Shown: piece after piece, positions 1 through 8,120 of the stretch
Position numbering within the stretch: the first letter of the stretch is position 1
How the letters are laid out: the number at the start of each line of letters is the position of its first letter
Assembly: GCF_024347375.1 (NCBI RefSeq)
Contig: NZ_AP025471.1
Coordinates: forward strand, 1,302,001-1,366,000
Length of the DNA: 64,000 nucleotides
Direction: 5' to 3'
From: Vibrio coralliirubri
GTDB lineage: Bacteria; Pseudomonadota; Gammaproteobacteria; Enterobacterales; Vibrionaceae
Notes under the pieces: generated by a model
Seen by the model: only the letters and a program-made list of their open reading frames with translations
Told to the model about the DNA's origin: nothing
Database searches by the model: none
Translations under genes and position numbers: made by a program

Positions 1-606
1 CTGCGCTCACTACAACTGTTGTCTCGCAAAGGTATTGGCTTACCAAAAACAGGTTTCGCTAGCCGCCCAGACAAGATTCAAGACTTGATCAAAAACGTAG
101 GTGGCGCGCCACTGGTTATCAAGCTTCTTGAAGGTACTCAAGGTATCGGCGTGGTTCTAGCTGAAACAAACAAAGCAGCAGAAAGCGTTATCGAAGCATT
201 CATGGGCCTAAAAGCGAACATCTTGGTTCAAGAGTTCATTGAAGAAGCAAATGGCGCAGACATCCGTTGTTTTGTTGTTGGCAACAAAGTAATTGCAGCG
301 ATGAAGCGTCAAGCTGGTGAGGGTGAATTCCGCTCTAACCTGCACCGTGGCGGTACAGCTCAACTGGTTAAACTAACCAAAGAAGAGCGCGCTACAGCAA
401 TCAATGCTGCGAAAATCATGGGTTTAAACCTATGTGGTGTTGATATTCTACAATCTAAGAATGGCCCTGTTGTAATGGAAGTTAACTCTTCTCCTGGTCT
501 AGAAGGTATTGAGAAAGCGACGGGCAAAGATGTAGCAGACATGATTTTCGAATTCATCGAAAAAAATGCAAAACCAAACGCTAACCGTACTCGTGGCAAA
601 GGCTGA
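1..606 (+). CDS. rimK: Ribosomal protein S6 modification protein RimK, 5'-truncated by window edge
   Basis: ATP-grasp ligase that adds glutamate residues to the C terminus of ribosomal protein S6. The reading frame is open from base 1 ([18 protein letters not shown]...) and matches RimK from about residue 100 of some 300, so the N-terminal third lies outside the window. Visible motifs are the nucleotide-binding stretch [12 protein letters not shown], the DIRCFVVG strand, and the metal-binding C-terminal segment [18 protein letters not shown] at 19 is internal and is not a start. The next gene follows after 32 bases and encodes a zinc-protease-like protein often found beside rimK, so the two are probably co-transcribed. 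Family assignment is strong; the substrate is inferred from the family. Confidence 0.95.
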   Translation: MRSLQLLSRKGIGLPKTGFASRPDKIQDLIKNVGGAPLVIKLLEGTQGIGVVLAETNKAAESVIEAFMGLKANILVQEFIEEANGADIRCFVVGNKVIAAMKRQAGEGEFRSNLHRGGTAQLVKLTKEERATAINAAKIMGLNLCGVDILQSKNGPVVMEVNSSPGLEGIEKATGKDVADMIFEFIEKNAKPNANRTRGKG

Positions 607-638
607 TTTAACGCCGTTAACTCATGATTGGAAATGAC

Positions 639-1067
639 ATGAACAATAAAATGATCATAGGGAATACAGAAGCACTTTGCTTACCAGAGTTAGGGATAAC
701 TGGACTACATACACGTGTTGATACAGGGGCTAAAACCTCTTCTCTACACGTAGACAATCTACTATGTGTAAAAACAGACGGTGAGAACTTCGTTGAATTC
801 GATCTTCACCCAGACGTTTACCACCTAGAAGAGACAGTACGCTGTAAAGCGAAGCTGAAAACAAGTAAAAGAATCAAATCATCGAACGGCGAAGTTGAAC
901 ACCGTTGTGTGATTGAAACCATGCTAAAAATCGGCGGTCAGGAATGGCCTATCGATATCACGCTAAGCAACCGTCAAGATATGACTTATATGATGCTGCT
1001 TGGTCGTCAAGGCATGAGTGACAAAGTGATTGTTGATCCAGCGGGTGAATTCCTGCTGACTCACTAA
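639..1067 (+). CDS. RimK-associated ATP-dependent zinc protease family protein (RimB-like)
   Basis: Small protein (142 aa from ATG 639) of the COG4067 family, annotated as putative ATP-dependent zinc protease with a retropepsin-like fold. The aspartic-protease-like motif TRVDTGAKTSSLH (D-T-G-A) is near the N terminus, and the C-terminal part carries MMLLGRQGM. In pseudomonads the homologous RimB belongs to the rimABK system that modulates S6 glutamylation. Its position directly behind rimK supports the same role, but the activity is not shown by the sequence. An upstream ATG at 624 has no ribosome-binding site; ATG 639 has GGA six bases before it and is preferred. Confidence 0.85.
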   Translation: MNNKMIIGNTEALCLPELGITGLHTRVDTGAKTSSLHVDNLLCVKTDGENFVEFDLHPDVYHLEETVRCKAKLKTSKRIKSSNGEVEHRCVIETMLKIGGQEWPIDITLSNRQDMTYMMLLGRQGMSDKVIVDPAGEFLLTH

Positions 1068-1103
1068 TCAGAGTCATCGTAACCGCTCCACAGGTTATAA
1101 CTA

Positions 1104-1138
1104 AATAAGGCCAGTCTCATGACTGGCCTTATTGCTAT
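1104..1138. terminator. Bidirectional intrinsic terminator between rimK operon and MBL gene
   Basis: A perfect 13-bp stem (AATAAGGCCAGTC, 1104-1116, with its complement at 1121-1133) encloses a TCAT loop. It lies between two convergent genes and, being symmetrical with A/T flanks, can serve both. Confidence 0.8.
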
Positions 1139-1197
1139 CTATTTTTCAATTTCTACTTTCAGCTCTGAATACACGACTTTGCATTCAGACTTCTGAT

Positions 1198-1986
1198 CTA
1201 TTTCTTCGACTTACCATGAGATTGAAAACCAAATCGCCAAATCGATAACAGTAATTTCTTGGTTTTGATTTTGGTTACCCGCCAATGTGTCACAGGTCTT
1301 CTTGGCGCACTCATCAACAGATGTTCAAAAGCTTTCTGACTGAAATCGACTTGGCCACCATGCGCCACCAGCAAGGTATCGAGCTGCATGTCATAAATGC
1401 GCGATACAGACGCTCGATACTTATTAGGGTGAAAGATAGGAAACGGCGGAATCAGCTTCTTCTTAACCTCGACCATTAAATCAGCCACATAAGCCACGCT
1501 GTGTGATGGGCAATAAACAGAAAGATCTCTGTCGGTATGGCCCGGCGTTTCTAGAACCAACCAATCATCAAACCCCGGAATGCTCTCACCATCCGACAGC
1601 TTGTAATCAGGCTTTAACTTCCTTGAGTACCATAAGTTCGCTTTGGGTTTTCCTAAGCGGTTCGCCATCCATCTTGCTAATGCTAGATCGGTCAGGTGCA
1701 TCAAAATGCCATCAATGCCGTGATACCAGTCTTTATCTCGGTTTGCTGCCACCAAATGACAATTAGTCAGTTTTCTGAGCGTATGCGCAGCGCCTGCATG
1801 ATCTGGGTGCATGTGTGTAACAACCACAGTGTGTAGGTCGCTAAATTCACGGCCAAGATCATCTTCAATGAAAGCTTTAAGATGGGGTATATCCGCACGG
1901 CACGCGCCATCAAGTAACAGCAACCTGTCTGGGTACTCTACGAGATACATGTCTTGGATATAGCCTTTGATGGTATGCAGCTGCAA
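1198..1986 (-). CDS. MBL-fold metallo-hydrolase
   Basis: Metallo-beta-lactamase fold hydrolase of 262 aa, cytoplasmic. The metal-binding motif THMHPDHAG gives H58, H60, D62 and H63; H150 (ETPGHTD) and D169 (YVADL) complete a two-metal site. ATG at 1986 has a GGAG about 10 bases upstream. No signal peptide is visible. The substrate cannot be read from the sequence: the superfamily includes glyoxalase II-like thioesterases, lactonases and phosphodiesterases. It stands alone, convergent with the rimK operon. Confidence 0.88.
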   Translation of the reverse strand: MQLHTIKGYIQDMYLVEYPDRLLLLDGACRADIPHLKAFIEDDLGREFSDLHTVVVTHMHPDHAGAAHTLRKLTNCHLVAANRDKDWYHGIDGILMHLTDLALARWMANRLGKPKANLWYSRKLKPDYKLSDGESIPGFDDWLVLETPGHTDRDLSVYCPSHSVAYVADLMVEVKKKLIPPFPIFHPNKYRASVSRIYDMQLDTLLVAHGGQVDFSQKAFEHLLMSAPRRPVTHWRVTKIKTKKLLLSIWRFGFQSHGKSKK

Positions 1987-2127
1987 AACCGCTCCTTGTG
2001 ATAAAACAACTGGTCAGACCTATACAATAGCAAACTCGACTTCAATTGTGATCATTTTGTTAAAAGCAATAATCTAAAACCGGATAGAGAACTCGAATCA
2101 AGATTTCGATTGGAATCCACTAAATTG

Positions 2128-2170
2128 CTCAAATCCAATGTTACTCAAATCCAATGTTACTCAAATCCAA
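2128..2170. repeat. Short tandem repeat, 16-bp unit, about 2.7 copies
   Basis: Two exact 16-bp units (TGTTACTCAAATCCAA at 2139-2154 and 2155-2170) follow a partial copy (CTCAAATCCAA, 2128-2138). The whole gap 1987-2388 holds this repeat and presumably the promoters of the two divergent flanking genes. A 61-codon frame over it has no ribosome-binding site and was not accepted. Confidence 0.85.
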
Positions 2171-2388
2171 TTCAACTCAGAACAATGAGAACAGATTCCA
2201 AAGATTGCCATCAATTTCATCCGATATTTTCAGCATTATCGAATGCCCGCATTGCCGTAAACCTTGCTCTATAGGCCTTACGATTCAAGCTGCCAACTCC
2301 ATTTATCGTGACGACAAAGCATGTGATTTGTTGACCTGAGTTATTAGGACTATATATGCGCCTCTAATTTATTGTCTGAGTGCTATAC

Positions 2389-2991
2389 ATGAACCAATTA
2401 ATCGATGCTCTTTCTACCCAAGGTTATTTCGTTTGGGATGACTTCTTAACTCAAGAAGAAGTGGTGGCATTGAGGGATTGCATTCCAGAGAACTGGAAAA
2501 AGGCTAGGATTGGCCGTAACGATGAAGTAACGCGAGAGTCGACCATCCGTAGCGACAAGATTCAATGGGTGCGCCGCGATATGGGTCAGCCAGCATCTCT
2601 GTTTTTAGATAAGATGGAACAAATTCGTTTAGCGGCAAACCAAGCGTTCTTTTTGGGTCTGTTCGAGTACGAAGCGCACTTTGCTAAATACGAAAAAGGC
2701 GACTTCTACCAGAAGCACTTAGACTGCTTCAAGGGCAATGAGAACCGCCGTCTGACTACCGTGTTCTACATGAACGACGAGTGGACAGAAGACGACGCAG
2801 GTGAGCTTGTGGTTTACGATCTAAAAGACAACCACATCGCGACCATTCCACCAAAGTCAGGCCGTTTGTTTGTGTTCTTATCTGAACAGTTCCCACACGA
2901 GGTACTGCCGACCAACACAGAGCGATTCAGTATTGCAGGTTGGTTCCGTATTAACGGCGTGAAAGACAACCAACTCGATATCGCTCACTAG
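2389..2991 (+). CDS. 2OG-Fe(II) oxygenase (SM-20/prolyl-hydroxylase-like)
   Basis: Iron- and 2-oxoglutarate-dependent dioxygenase of 200 aa. The double-stranded beta-helix ligands are visible: H110 and D112 in YQKHLDCF, the distal H170 in QFPHEVLP, and the 2OG-binding R179 in TERFSIAGWF. The length fits bacterial SM-20-like hydroxylases. A GTG at 2380 would add three residues; ATG 2389 starts MNQLIDAL and is preferred. The substrate is unknown; relatives hydroxylate prolines in proteins such as EF-Tu or small amino-acid compounds. Its downstream terminator is the one interrupted by the insertion sequence. Confidence 0.88.
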   Translation: MNQLIDALSTQGYFVWDDFLTQEEVVALRDCIPENWKKARIGRNDEVTRESTIRSDKIQWVRRDMGQPASLFLDKMEQIRLAANQAFFLGLFEYEAHFAKYEKGDFYQKHLDCFKGNENRRLTTVFYMNDEWTEDDAGELVVYDLKDNHIATIPPKSGRLFVFLSEQFPHEVLPTNTERFSIAGWFRINGVKDNQLDIAH

Positions 2992-3044
2992 AACAAAGCC
3001 GATTGTTACAAGCTCTAGCTTATTCAAAGCCTCTCCTTTGAACT

Positions 3045-3084
3045 GACCCCCAATAGTTGGACACCAATTATTGGGGGTCTTTTT
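3045..3084 (+). promoter_or_regulatory. Hairpin at IS left end that covers the orfA ribosome-binding site
   Basis: GACCCCCAATA (3045-3055) pairs with TATTGGGGGTC (3069-3079), followed by five T and the orfA ATG at 3085. The G-rich right arm is the only candidate ribosome-binding site. Transcripts entering from outside would fold it shut or terminate at the T-tract, as known for other IS that resist impinging transcription. The effect here is inferred. Confidence 0.6.
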
Positions 3085-3594
3085 ATGTCCAAATATAGCC
3101 GAGAGCTAAAATGTATCATTGCTAAGCAATACTTAGATGGCACGTCATCTCTCTACTTAGCAAAACAATATTCAATTTCTTCAAGGCAGATACGGTATTG
3201 GGCTCAAGTCTTTGCCATCCATGGTACTGATTCATTTTTACCAACTAATCATGCCGCGACTGCTCAAACAAAACGAAAAGCATTGAATTTAATGTGGACG
3301 AATGAATGGTCTCTCACGCACACTAGCGCTGTATTAAACCTCTCATCCCCTGGAATACTCTCTGTCTGGCTTAAACGATTTAATGAGCTCGGTATCAAGG
3401 GGCTCGAAATGCGCCAGAAAGGAAGACCCTCAATGAAACAGCAACCTCAACGTACCACTAAGCCTGATAATGAAATGACACTTGAGGAGCTAAAAGAGGA
3501 GTTGGTCTACTTACGAACCGAGAATGCCGTTCTAAAAAAGTTGGAAGAGTTGGAGCAGAAAAAAAACCGTCGAACAAAGAAAAAGCGGTCATAG
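3085..3594 (+). CDS. IS3-family transposase OrfA (helix-turn-helix)
   Basis: The 169-aa OrfA starts MSKYSRELKCII and has two helix-turn-helix segments (about residues 15-45, YLAKQYSISSRQIRYW, and 65-105, LSSPGILSVWLKRFNELG), a basic linker, and a C-terminal leucine-rich coiled coil (LEELKEELVYLRTENAVLKKLEELEQ) used for multimerisation. It binds the terminal repeats. Near its end the run of eight A (3559-3566) allows a -1 frameshift into orfB, giving the OrfAB transposase; without slippage translation stops at 3594. Confidence 0.93.
   Translation: MSKYSRELKCIIAKQYLDGTSSLYLAKQYSISSRQIRYWAQVFAIHGTDSFLPTNHAATAQTKRKALNLMWTNEWSLTHTSAVLNLSSPGILSVWLKRFNELGIKGLEMRQKGRPSMKQQPQRTTKPDNEMTLEELKEELVYLRTENAVLKKLEELEQKKNRRTKKKRS
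3559..3566 (+). promoter_or_regulatory. Programmed -1 frameshift site (A8) joining orfA and orfB
   Basis: Eight consecutive A occur in CAG-AAA-AAA-AAC. A -1 slip here reads on as KPSNKEKAVIALTLKGKYPL... straight into the OrfB frame without a stop. This is the standard way IS3-family elements make the full transposase. Confidence 0.75.
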
Positions 3595-3647
3595 CTCTAA
3601 CTCTTAAAGGCAAGTACCCATTAAAGCACTTACTGCACACTCTACAG

Positions 3648-4433
3648 TTGGCAAAAAGTGTCTTTTATTATCAGGCTCAAACGAGCAAGCGCCAAAATAG
3701 CTACGAACGTGAGCTGCGGTTGATAAAGTCAATTTATCATGAACATAAGGGGCGATACGGCTACCGCCGTATTCACTTGGAACTAAAGAATCAGGGGTTC
3801 GTGCTTAATCACAAAACGGTTCAAAGGCTTATGGCTCAGCTCAACCTTAAATCGACGGTCAGGATTAAAAAGTATCGTTCATACCGAGGAGAGTCAGGAA
3901 AAGCTGCTCCCAACGTTCTTGAAAGAGATTTTAGTGCGACTCAACCCGATGAAAAGTGGGTAACTGATGTCACGGAGTTCAAAGTCAAAGAGCAGAAAGT
4001 ATACTTATCTCCCGTTGTCGACTTGTTTACTCAGGAGGTGGTTGCTTATAGAGTGGCCAAAAATGCCTGCTTGCCGCTTGTCACAGATATGCTGACGGAA
4101 GCTATATCAACGCTTAAACCCAACTCAAAGCCAATTATACATAGCGATCAAGGTTGGCAATATCGCCATCGACAGTATCAGAAAAAGGTAGCGGAGAGTG
4201 GGTTAACGCAAAGCATGTCGAGAAAAGGTAACTGCTTGGATAATGCTGTTGCTGAAAACTTTTTTGCTTTACTCAAAACCGAGATGTATCACAACCAAAG
4301 CTTTGAAGATGCAGATGCTCTGATAGAGCAGATTAAAGAATACATCGAGTACTACAATACCAAACGTATAAAAGTGAAACTAAAAGGCCTGACTCCGATA
4401 GAATATCGAACTCAGGCCTTGAAAGCCGCTTAA
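3648..4433 (+). CDS. IS3-family transposase OrfB, DDE integrase domain (expressed as OrfAB)
   Basis: Catalytic part of the transposase. The HTH_21-like region (KGRYGYRRIHLELKNQG) is followed by an rve integrase core with the DDE triad: D in WVTDVTEF, D in HSDQGWQY, and E in LDNAVAENFFALLK. The TTG at 3648 is only the first start-like codon in this frame; the frame is open upstream to the A8 slip site, so the natural product is the OrfAB fusion. It ends 31 bases before the right end of the element. Identical to the copy at 55955-56740. Confidence 0.93.
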   Translation: MAKSVFYYQAQTSKRQNSYERELRLIKSIYHEHKGRYGYRRIHLELKNQGFVLNHKTVQRLMAQLNLKSTVRIKKYRSYRGESGKAAPNVLERDFSATQPDEKWVTDVTEFKVKEQKVYLSPVVDLFTQEVVAYRVAKNACLPLVTDMLTEAISTLKPNSKPIIHSDQGWQYRHRQYQKKVAESGLTQSMSRKGNCLDNAVAENFFALLKTEMYHNQSFEDADALIEQIKEYIEYYNTKRIKVKLKGLTPIEYRTQALKAA

Positions 4434-4588
4434 CAGAAATGTCCAACTTTACGGGGTCACTTCACTTCGAGAGGCTTTTTTGTTGAACAAATGCCGATCA
4501 AATATTGGTCAACAAACCTCTTAAAAACCGCACGCAATAAATATCAAAATCATCAATAACTTTTCTCTTAAACCAAATCGAAATGAAT

Positions 4589-4606
4589 CTTTCATATCAG
4601 TGAAAC
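4589..4606 (+). promoter_or_regulatory. Possible Pho box / inverted-repeat operator upstream of ugpB
   Basis: CTTTCATATCAGTGAAAC matches the first half of the PhoB consensus (CTGTCAT) in six of seven places and the second half in four of seven. It also contains the palindrome TTTCA-N6-TGAAA (4590-4605). ugp operons are PhoB-controlled in enterobacteria. The match is only fair. The rest of 4482-4725 holds no gene. Confidence 0.35.
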
Positions 4607-4725
4607 GGTTTAGCCACTTAAGTGAAATACGCCCTGTTCAAGATAGCTTCAAACGACACCCCTACCGTCTCGTTAACACTCTAATCCAATACCTCGACAT
4701 CGATTTCATCCAAAAGGAAACGAAG

Positions 4726-6018
4726 ATGAATAAGCTAATTTTGGCAGGCGTTCTTTCTGCGACAGCGGCAATGCCAGCGTTCGCAACGACTCAAGTCACT
4801 TGGTGGCACGCAATGGGCGGCCAACTTGGAGAAACAGTAAACAAAATTGCGACCGACTTTAATGCATCACAAGATGATTACCAGATCACGCCAATCTACA
4901 AGGGTTCATACACAGAGACCTTAACAGCGGGTATCGCGGCATACCGAGCAGGTGAAGCACCCAATATTCTGCAAGTCTTCGATGCAGGTGCAGCAACCAT
5001 CATGAACGCGAAAGGCGTCGCGAAACCGGTACAGGATATTCTGGTTGAGTCGGGCTACAACTTTAATTCAAACGATTACCTAGCCGGCGTTCGTAACTTC
5101 TATGCCGACAACCAAGGCAAGATGGTTGGTATGCCTTTCAACAGTTCGACACCGGTTCTTTACTACAACAAAGATCTTCTCGCGGAAGTCGGTGCAGACG
5201 CGCCTAAAACTTATGAAGAACTAGAAGTGGTCGCTAAGAAGCTGAAGGCAGAAGGACACATCGCATTTTCTCAATCTCTAACACCGTGGATCATGTTCGA
5301 GAACTTTAAGTCTCGCCACAATCTACCGGTCGCGGACCAAAACAACGGCTACGACGGCTTGTCCACTAAGATCATGTTCAACACCAAAGACATGATGATG
5401 CACGTTAGCAAGATGAAAGAGTGGTCAGATCTCGGTTACTACAAGTATTACGGCAGCGACTGGGATGCAAACCAAACCCCTTTCGAGCGCCAAGAAGTGG
5501 CGATGTGGATGGGTTCTTCAGGCTCATTCGGCGGCTTACGTAACCGCGTACCTTTCGAACTCGGCACCACATACCTTCCATACTGGAAATCGGTTAACCC
5601 AGACGCAGGCTTAACCTTCATTGGCGGCGCAGCTCTGTTTGCACTCAATGGCCATGACCAACAGCAAGACAAAGGTGTAGCGGCGTTCTTTGATTACCTG
5701 ACTAAGCCTGAAACTCAAGTTTATTGGCACAAAACCACTGGCTATGTACCTGTAACAACGGCTGCCTATGAGCTAGCGAAAGAGTCTGGCTACTACAACG
5801 AACAACCAGACGCAGAAGTGGGCGTAAAGCAGCTAAGCCTAAAATCGGGCGAGTGGACTAAGGGCTACCGCTTAGGTTACTACCCTCAAATTCGTGAAGT
5901 GATGCATCGTGAATTCGACAATATCTTCGCCGAGCGCTCTAGCGTCGAGAACAGCCTAGATAAAGTCGAAGATGAGAGCAGCAAACTGCTGAAACGCTTC
6001 GCTCGTACGATGAACTAA
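4726..6018 (+). CDS. ugpB: sn-glycerol-3-phosphate ABC transporter, periplasmic binding protein
   Basis: Periplasmic receptor for glycerol-3-phosphate and glycerophosphodiesters, 430 aa (E. coli UgpB 438). The start at ATG 4726 follows AAGGAAACGAAG and begins a clear signal peptide, MNKLILAGVLSATAAMPAFA, with cleavage after AFA. The mature N terminus TTQVTWWHAMGGQLGE is characteristic of UgpB. The frame extends upstream to 4600, but that part is not protein-like. First gene of ugpBAECQ; a long hairpin after it probably keeps its message level above that of the permeases. Phosphate starvation control is expected from the family. Confidence 0.94.
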   Translation: MNKLILAGVLSATAAMPAFATTQVTWWHAMGGQLGETVNKIATDFNASQDDYQITPIYKGSYTETLTAGIAAYRAGEAPNILQVFDAGAATIMNAKGVAKPVQDILVESGYNFNSNDYLAGVRNFYADNQGKMVGMPFNSSTPVLYYNKDLLAEVGADAPKTYEELEVVAKKLKAEGHIAFSQSLTPWIMFENFKSRHNLPVADQNNGYDGLSTKIMFNTKDMMMHVSKMKEWSDLGYYKYYGSDWDANQTPFERQEVAMWMGSSGSFGGLRNRVPFELGTTYLPYWKSVNPDAGLTFIGGAALFALNGHDQQQDKGVAAFFDYLTKPETQVYWHKTTGYVPVTTAAYELAKESGYYNEQPDAEVGVKQLSLKSGEWTKGYRLGYYPQIREVMHREFDNIFAERSSVENSLDKVEDESSKLLKRFARTMN

Positions 6019-6081
6019 TTTGGCTTTTTAACCAAAGCAGATTACTGAGCTAAAGGCTTAACAACCGAAAGCCGTTCATTG

Positions 6082-6135
6082 CTCCTCACCACTTGTCACT
6101 GCGTCATTAAAAACGCAATGGCAAGGAGTGAGGAG
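6082..6135 (+). repeat. Long imperfect hairpin between ugpB and ugpA
   Basis: CTCCTCAC (6082-6089) pairs with GTGAGGAG (6128-6135), and further pairs (TTG/CAA, CA/TG, TGCGT/ACGCA) bring the arms to an eight-base loop CATTAAAA. It has no T-tract, so it looks like a message-stabilising or attenuating structure of the kind found after binding-protein genes. Confidence 0.7.
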
Positions 6136-6260
6136 ATTCTTCACTAGCGCCATTTCTTGCTCCAAAAACTACAACTCAACTGGATGCATTCCTTTGCTAT
6201 AGCGCTAGTGCTCACCGTAACTAACAGTGATAACAGTCACTAATTTTTGGGGATTACCCT

Positions 6261-7142
6261 GTGGAACGACGTCAGCAATTCTTTCACTCTCCGTTGCCTT
6301 ACCTATTTTTGGCGCCTCAGATACTCATCATTGCGGTTTTCTTTATCTACCCAGCAGCAAAGGCAGTTTACCTGTCCTTCATGCTAGAAGACCCTTGGGG
6401 CACCTCATCGATATTCGTGTGGTTCGAGAACTATCAAATGCTGTTCGAATCGAGCGAGTATCTGAACTCGATTGGCTTCACATTAATGTTCGCAATCGTG
6501 GTCTCTTTCTTATCGCTTGCCTTAGCGCTGCTGCTCGCCGTAAAAGCCGACAACATCATTCACGGACAAGGGGCTTACAAGGTCACTCTCACTTGGGTTT
6601 ACGCGGTTGCTCCTGCGATTGCAGGCGTAATCGGTGCTTTCTTGTTTAACCCACATATTGGCGTGTTTACCGAGATATTTGCGGTTATAGGTTGGGACTT
6701 TAGCTTCCAGACCGACCCTTTAGATGCCACGTTTGCTCTGATTTTGGTCTCAGTGTGGAAACAGGTTTCGGTGAATTTCATCTACTTTCTGGCTGGGCTT
6801 CAATCGATCTCTTACGCCGTAAAAGAAGCGGCGATGCTGGATTGCGTCAGCGACTCAAAACGTTTCTGGACCATTACTTTCCCGCTACTCGCACCTACAG
6901 GCTTCTTTCTTCTGGTCATCAACCTCACCTACTCGTTCTTTGAAACCTTTGGCGTGATCGACACCATGACCAATGGCGGCCCGGGTGGCGGCACAACGTC
7001 GTTGGTGTACAAGGTGTATCGAGACGGGTTTGTTGGCGCAGATTTAGGCGGCAGCTCTGCGCAATCAGTTGTGTTGTTGCTACTGGTACTCACTCTTACA
7101 TTTATCCAGTTTCGCGTTGTAGAAAAACGTGTTCATTACTAG
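6261..7142 (+). CDS. ugpA: sn-glycerol-3-phosphate ABC transporter permease UgpA
   Basis: Inner-membrane permease, 293 aa (E. coli 295), with about six membrane segments and the MalF/UgpA-type EAA loop (ISYAVKEAAMLDCVSDSKRFWTI, roughly residues 183-205), which contacts the UgpC ATPase. It starts at GTG 6261 with GGGGA 8-12 bases upstream (MERRQQFFHSPLPYLFLAPQ). It pairs with UgpE to form the channel. The 242-bp gap from ugpB holds the hairpin, and the operon continues without another promoter that I can see. Confidence 0.93.
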   Translation: MERRQQFFHSPLPYLFLAPQILIIAVFFIYPAAKAVYLSFMLEDPWGTSSIFVWFENYQMLFESSEYLNSIGFTLMFAIVVSFLSLALALLLAVKADNIIHGQGAYKVTLTWVYAVAPAIAGVIGAFLFNPHIGVFTEIFAVIGWDFSFQTDPLDATFALILVSVWKQVSVNFIYFLAGLQSISYAVKEAAMLDCVSDSKRFWTITFPLLAPTGFFLLVINLTYSFFETFGVIDTMTNGGPGGGTTSLVYKVYRDGFVGADLGGSSAQSVVLLLLVLTLTFIQFRVVEKRVHY

Positions 7143-7180
7143 CCCACGACAGCTAGGTTTTAACGCGGCAGGAGTTATTT

Positions 7181-8023
7181 ATGAAAAGTAATAAGGTCTC
7201 TGACCACCTAATTTTAATTACTGGGATGCTGTTTATGTTGGTCCCTATCTGGCTCATCTTTGCTAGCTCGACGCATAACCCAAACACCATTGTCAGCGAA
7301 GGCCTGCAATGGCTTCCAGGCGATAACTTTACGGCCATTTATAGCGAAGCTTGGAACAAAAGCATGGGATTCAGTGGCGAAGTCACCGCCAGCAAAATGA
7401 TCGCCAACTCGATGATCATGGGGCTAGGCTTTGCGATCGGTAAGATCATCATTTCGATGATGACCGCGTATGCTTTGGTCTACTTCAGGTTGCCTTATGC
7501 TACAGCTTGGTTCTGGTTGATCTTCGTGACGCTTTTGCTGCCATTAGAAGTGCGCATTATCCCTTCCTATGAAGTTGTCGCTGGGCTTGGGCTGCTTAAT
7601 AGCTACACCGGTTTAATTCTGCCTTTGATCGCCTCAGCAACCGCTACGTTCTTTTTTAGGCAGTTCTTCAAAACCATCCCCGATGAATTGTTAGAAGCCG
7701 CTCAGCTAGATAACGCAGGTCCGTTTCGATTCTTTGTCGACATCTTATTGCCACTGTCTAAAACCATGATCGCCGCAATCTTCATCATCATGTTTGTGGT
7801 GGGTTGGAACCAATATCTGTGGCCAATCATGATGACCACAGACGAAGGCTACAACACCATCGTGATGGGCATCAAACAAGTACTCAAAAACATCAATGAA
7901 ACCAGTTTACCGCGCTACGACTATGTTTTTGCCATGGTGATTTTAGCTATGTTGCCACCCGTTTTAGTGGTGGTTGTATTTCAGCGTTGGTTTGTAAAAG
8001 GGCTAGTAGAAAGTGAAAAATAA
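7181..8023 (+). CDS. ugpE: sn-glycerol-3-phosphate ABC transporter permease UgpE
   Basis: Second permease, 280 aa (E. coli 281), with six predicted membrane helices and the EAA motif (DELLEAAQLDNAGPFRFF). ATG 7181 is preceded by GGCAGGAGTTATTT, a strong ribosome-binding site. It lies 38 bases behind ugpA and its end overlaps the longest possible ugpC frame by 11 bases, as in a tightly coupled operon. Confidence 0.94.
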   Translation: MKSNKVSDHLILITGMLFMLVPIWLIFASSTHNPNTIVSEGLQWLPGDNFTAIYSEAWNKSMGFSGEVTASKMIANSMIMGLGFAIGKIIISMMTAYALVYFRLPYATAWFWLIFVTLLLPLEVRIIPSYEVVAGLGLLNSYTGLILPLIASATATFFFRQFFKTIPDELLEAAQLDNAGPFRFFVDILLPLSKTMIAAIFIIMFVVGWNQYLWPIMMTTDEGYNTIVMGIKQVLKNINETSLPRYDYVFAMVILAMLPPVLVVVVFQRWFVKGLVESEK

Positions 8024-8120
8024 TAACGACAAAAATCAAATGAACGATCACCGCATTCAATCACTCGCTGAGTACAAGATGTCTCACCCGGCTTCTCCGC
8101 AAAAATCAGAGGACACCCCG

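Larger units (their letters stand above)
3039..4464 (+). mobile_element. IS3-family insertion sequence, copy 1 (1426 bp)
   Basis: Ends were set by comparing the two copies in this window: both begin TGAACTGACCCCCAATAG and both end with the complement of TGAAGTGACCCCGTAAAG, giving imperfect 24-bp terminal inverted repeats. The target duplication is CTT (3036-3038 and 4465-4467). It carries orfA and a -1-shifted orfB with a DDE transposase, as in the IS150-like branch of IS3. The second copy (55924-57349) has the same length and identical predicted proteins, so transposition was probably recent. Confidence 0.95.
3026..4481 (+). terminator. Intrinsic terminator split by IS copy 1
   Basis: The left arm AAAGCCTCTC (3026-3035) and right arm GAGAGGCTTT (4469-4478, followed by further T to 4481) are exact complements. 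Removing the IS and one CTT target copy restores a 10-bp stem with a four-base loop (CTTC) and a T-tract, a typical terminator for the oxygenase gene. The IS now occupies the loop. Confidence 0.82.

Noticed and set aside
2154..2339. 61-codon frame with a CPHCRKPC zinc-ribbon-like motif
   Set aside because: It begins inside the 16-bp tandem repeat, has no ribosome-binding site, and its composition is not protein-like outside the short Cys motif. It might be a decayed gene but cannot be supported.
4479..4516. Inverted repeat TTTGTTGA ... TCAACAAA downstream of IS copy 1
   Set aside because: Weak A/T-rich repeat with a 22-base loop that overlaps the T-tract of the split terminator; probably incidental.
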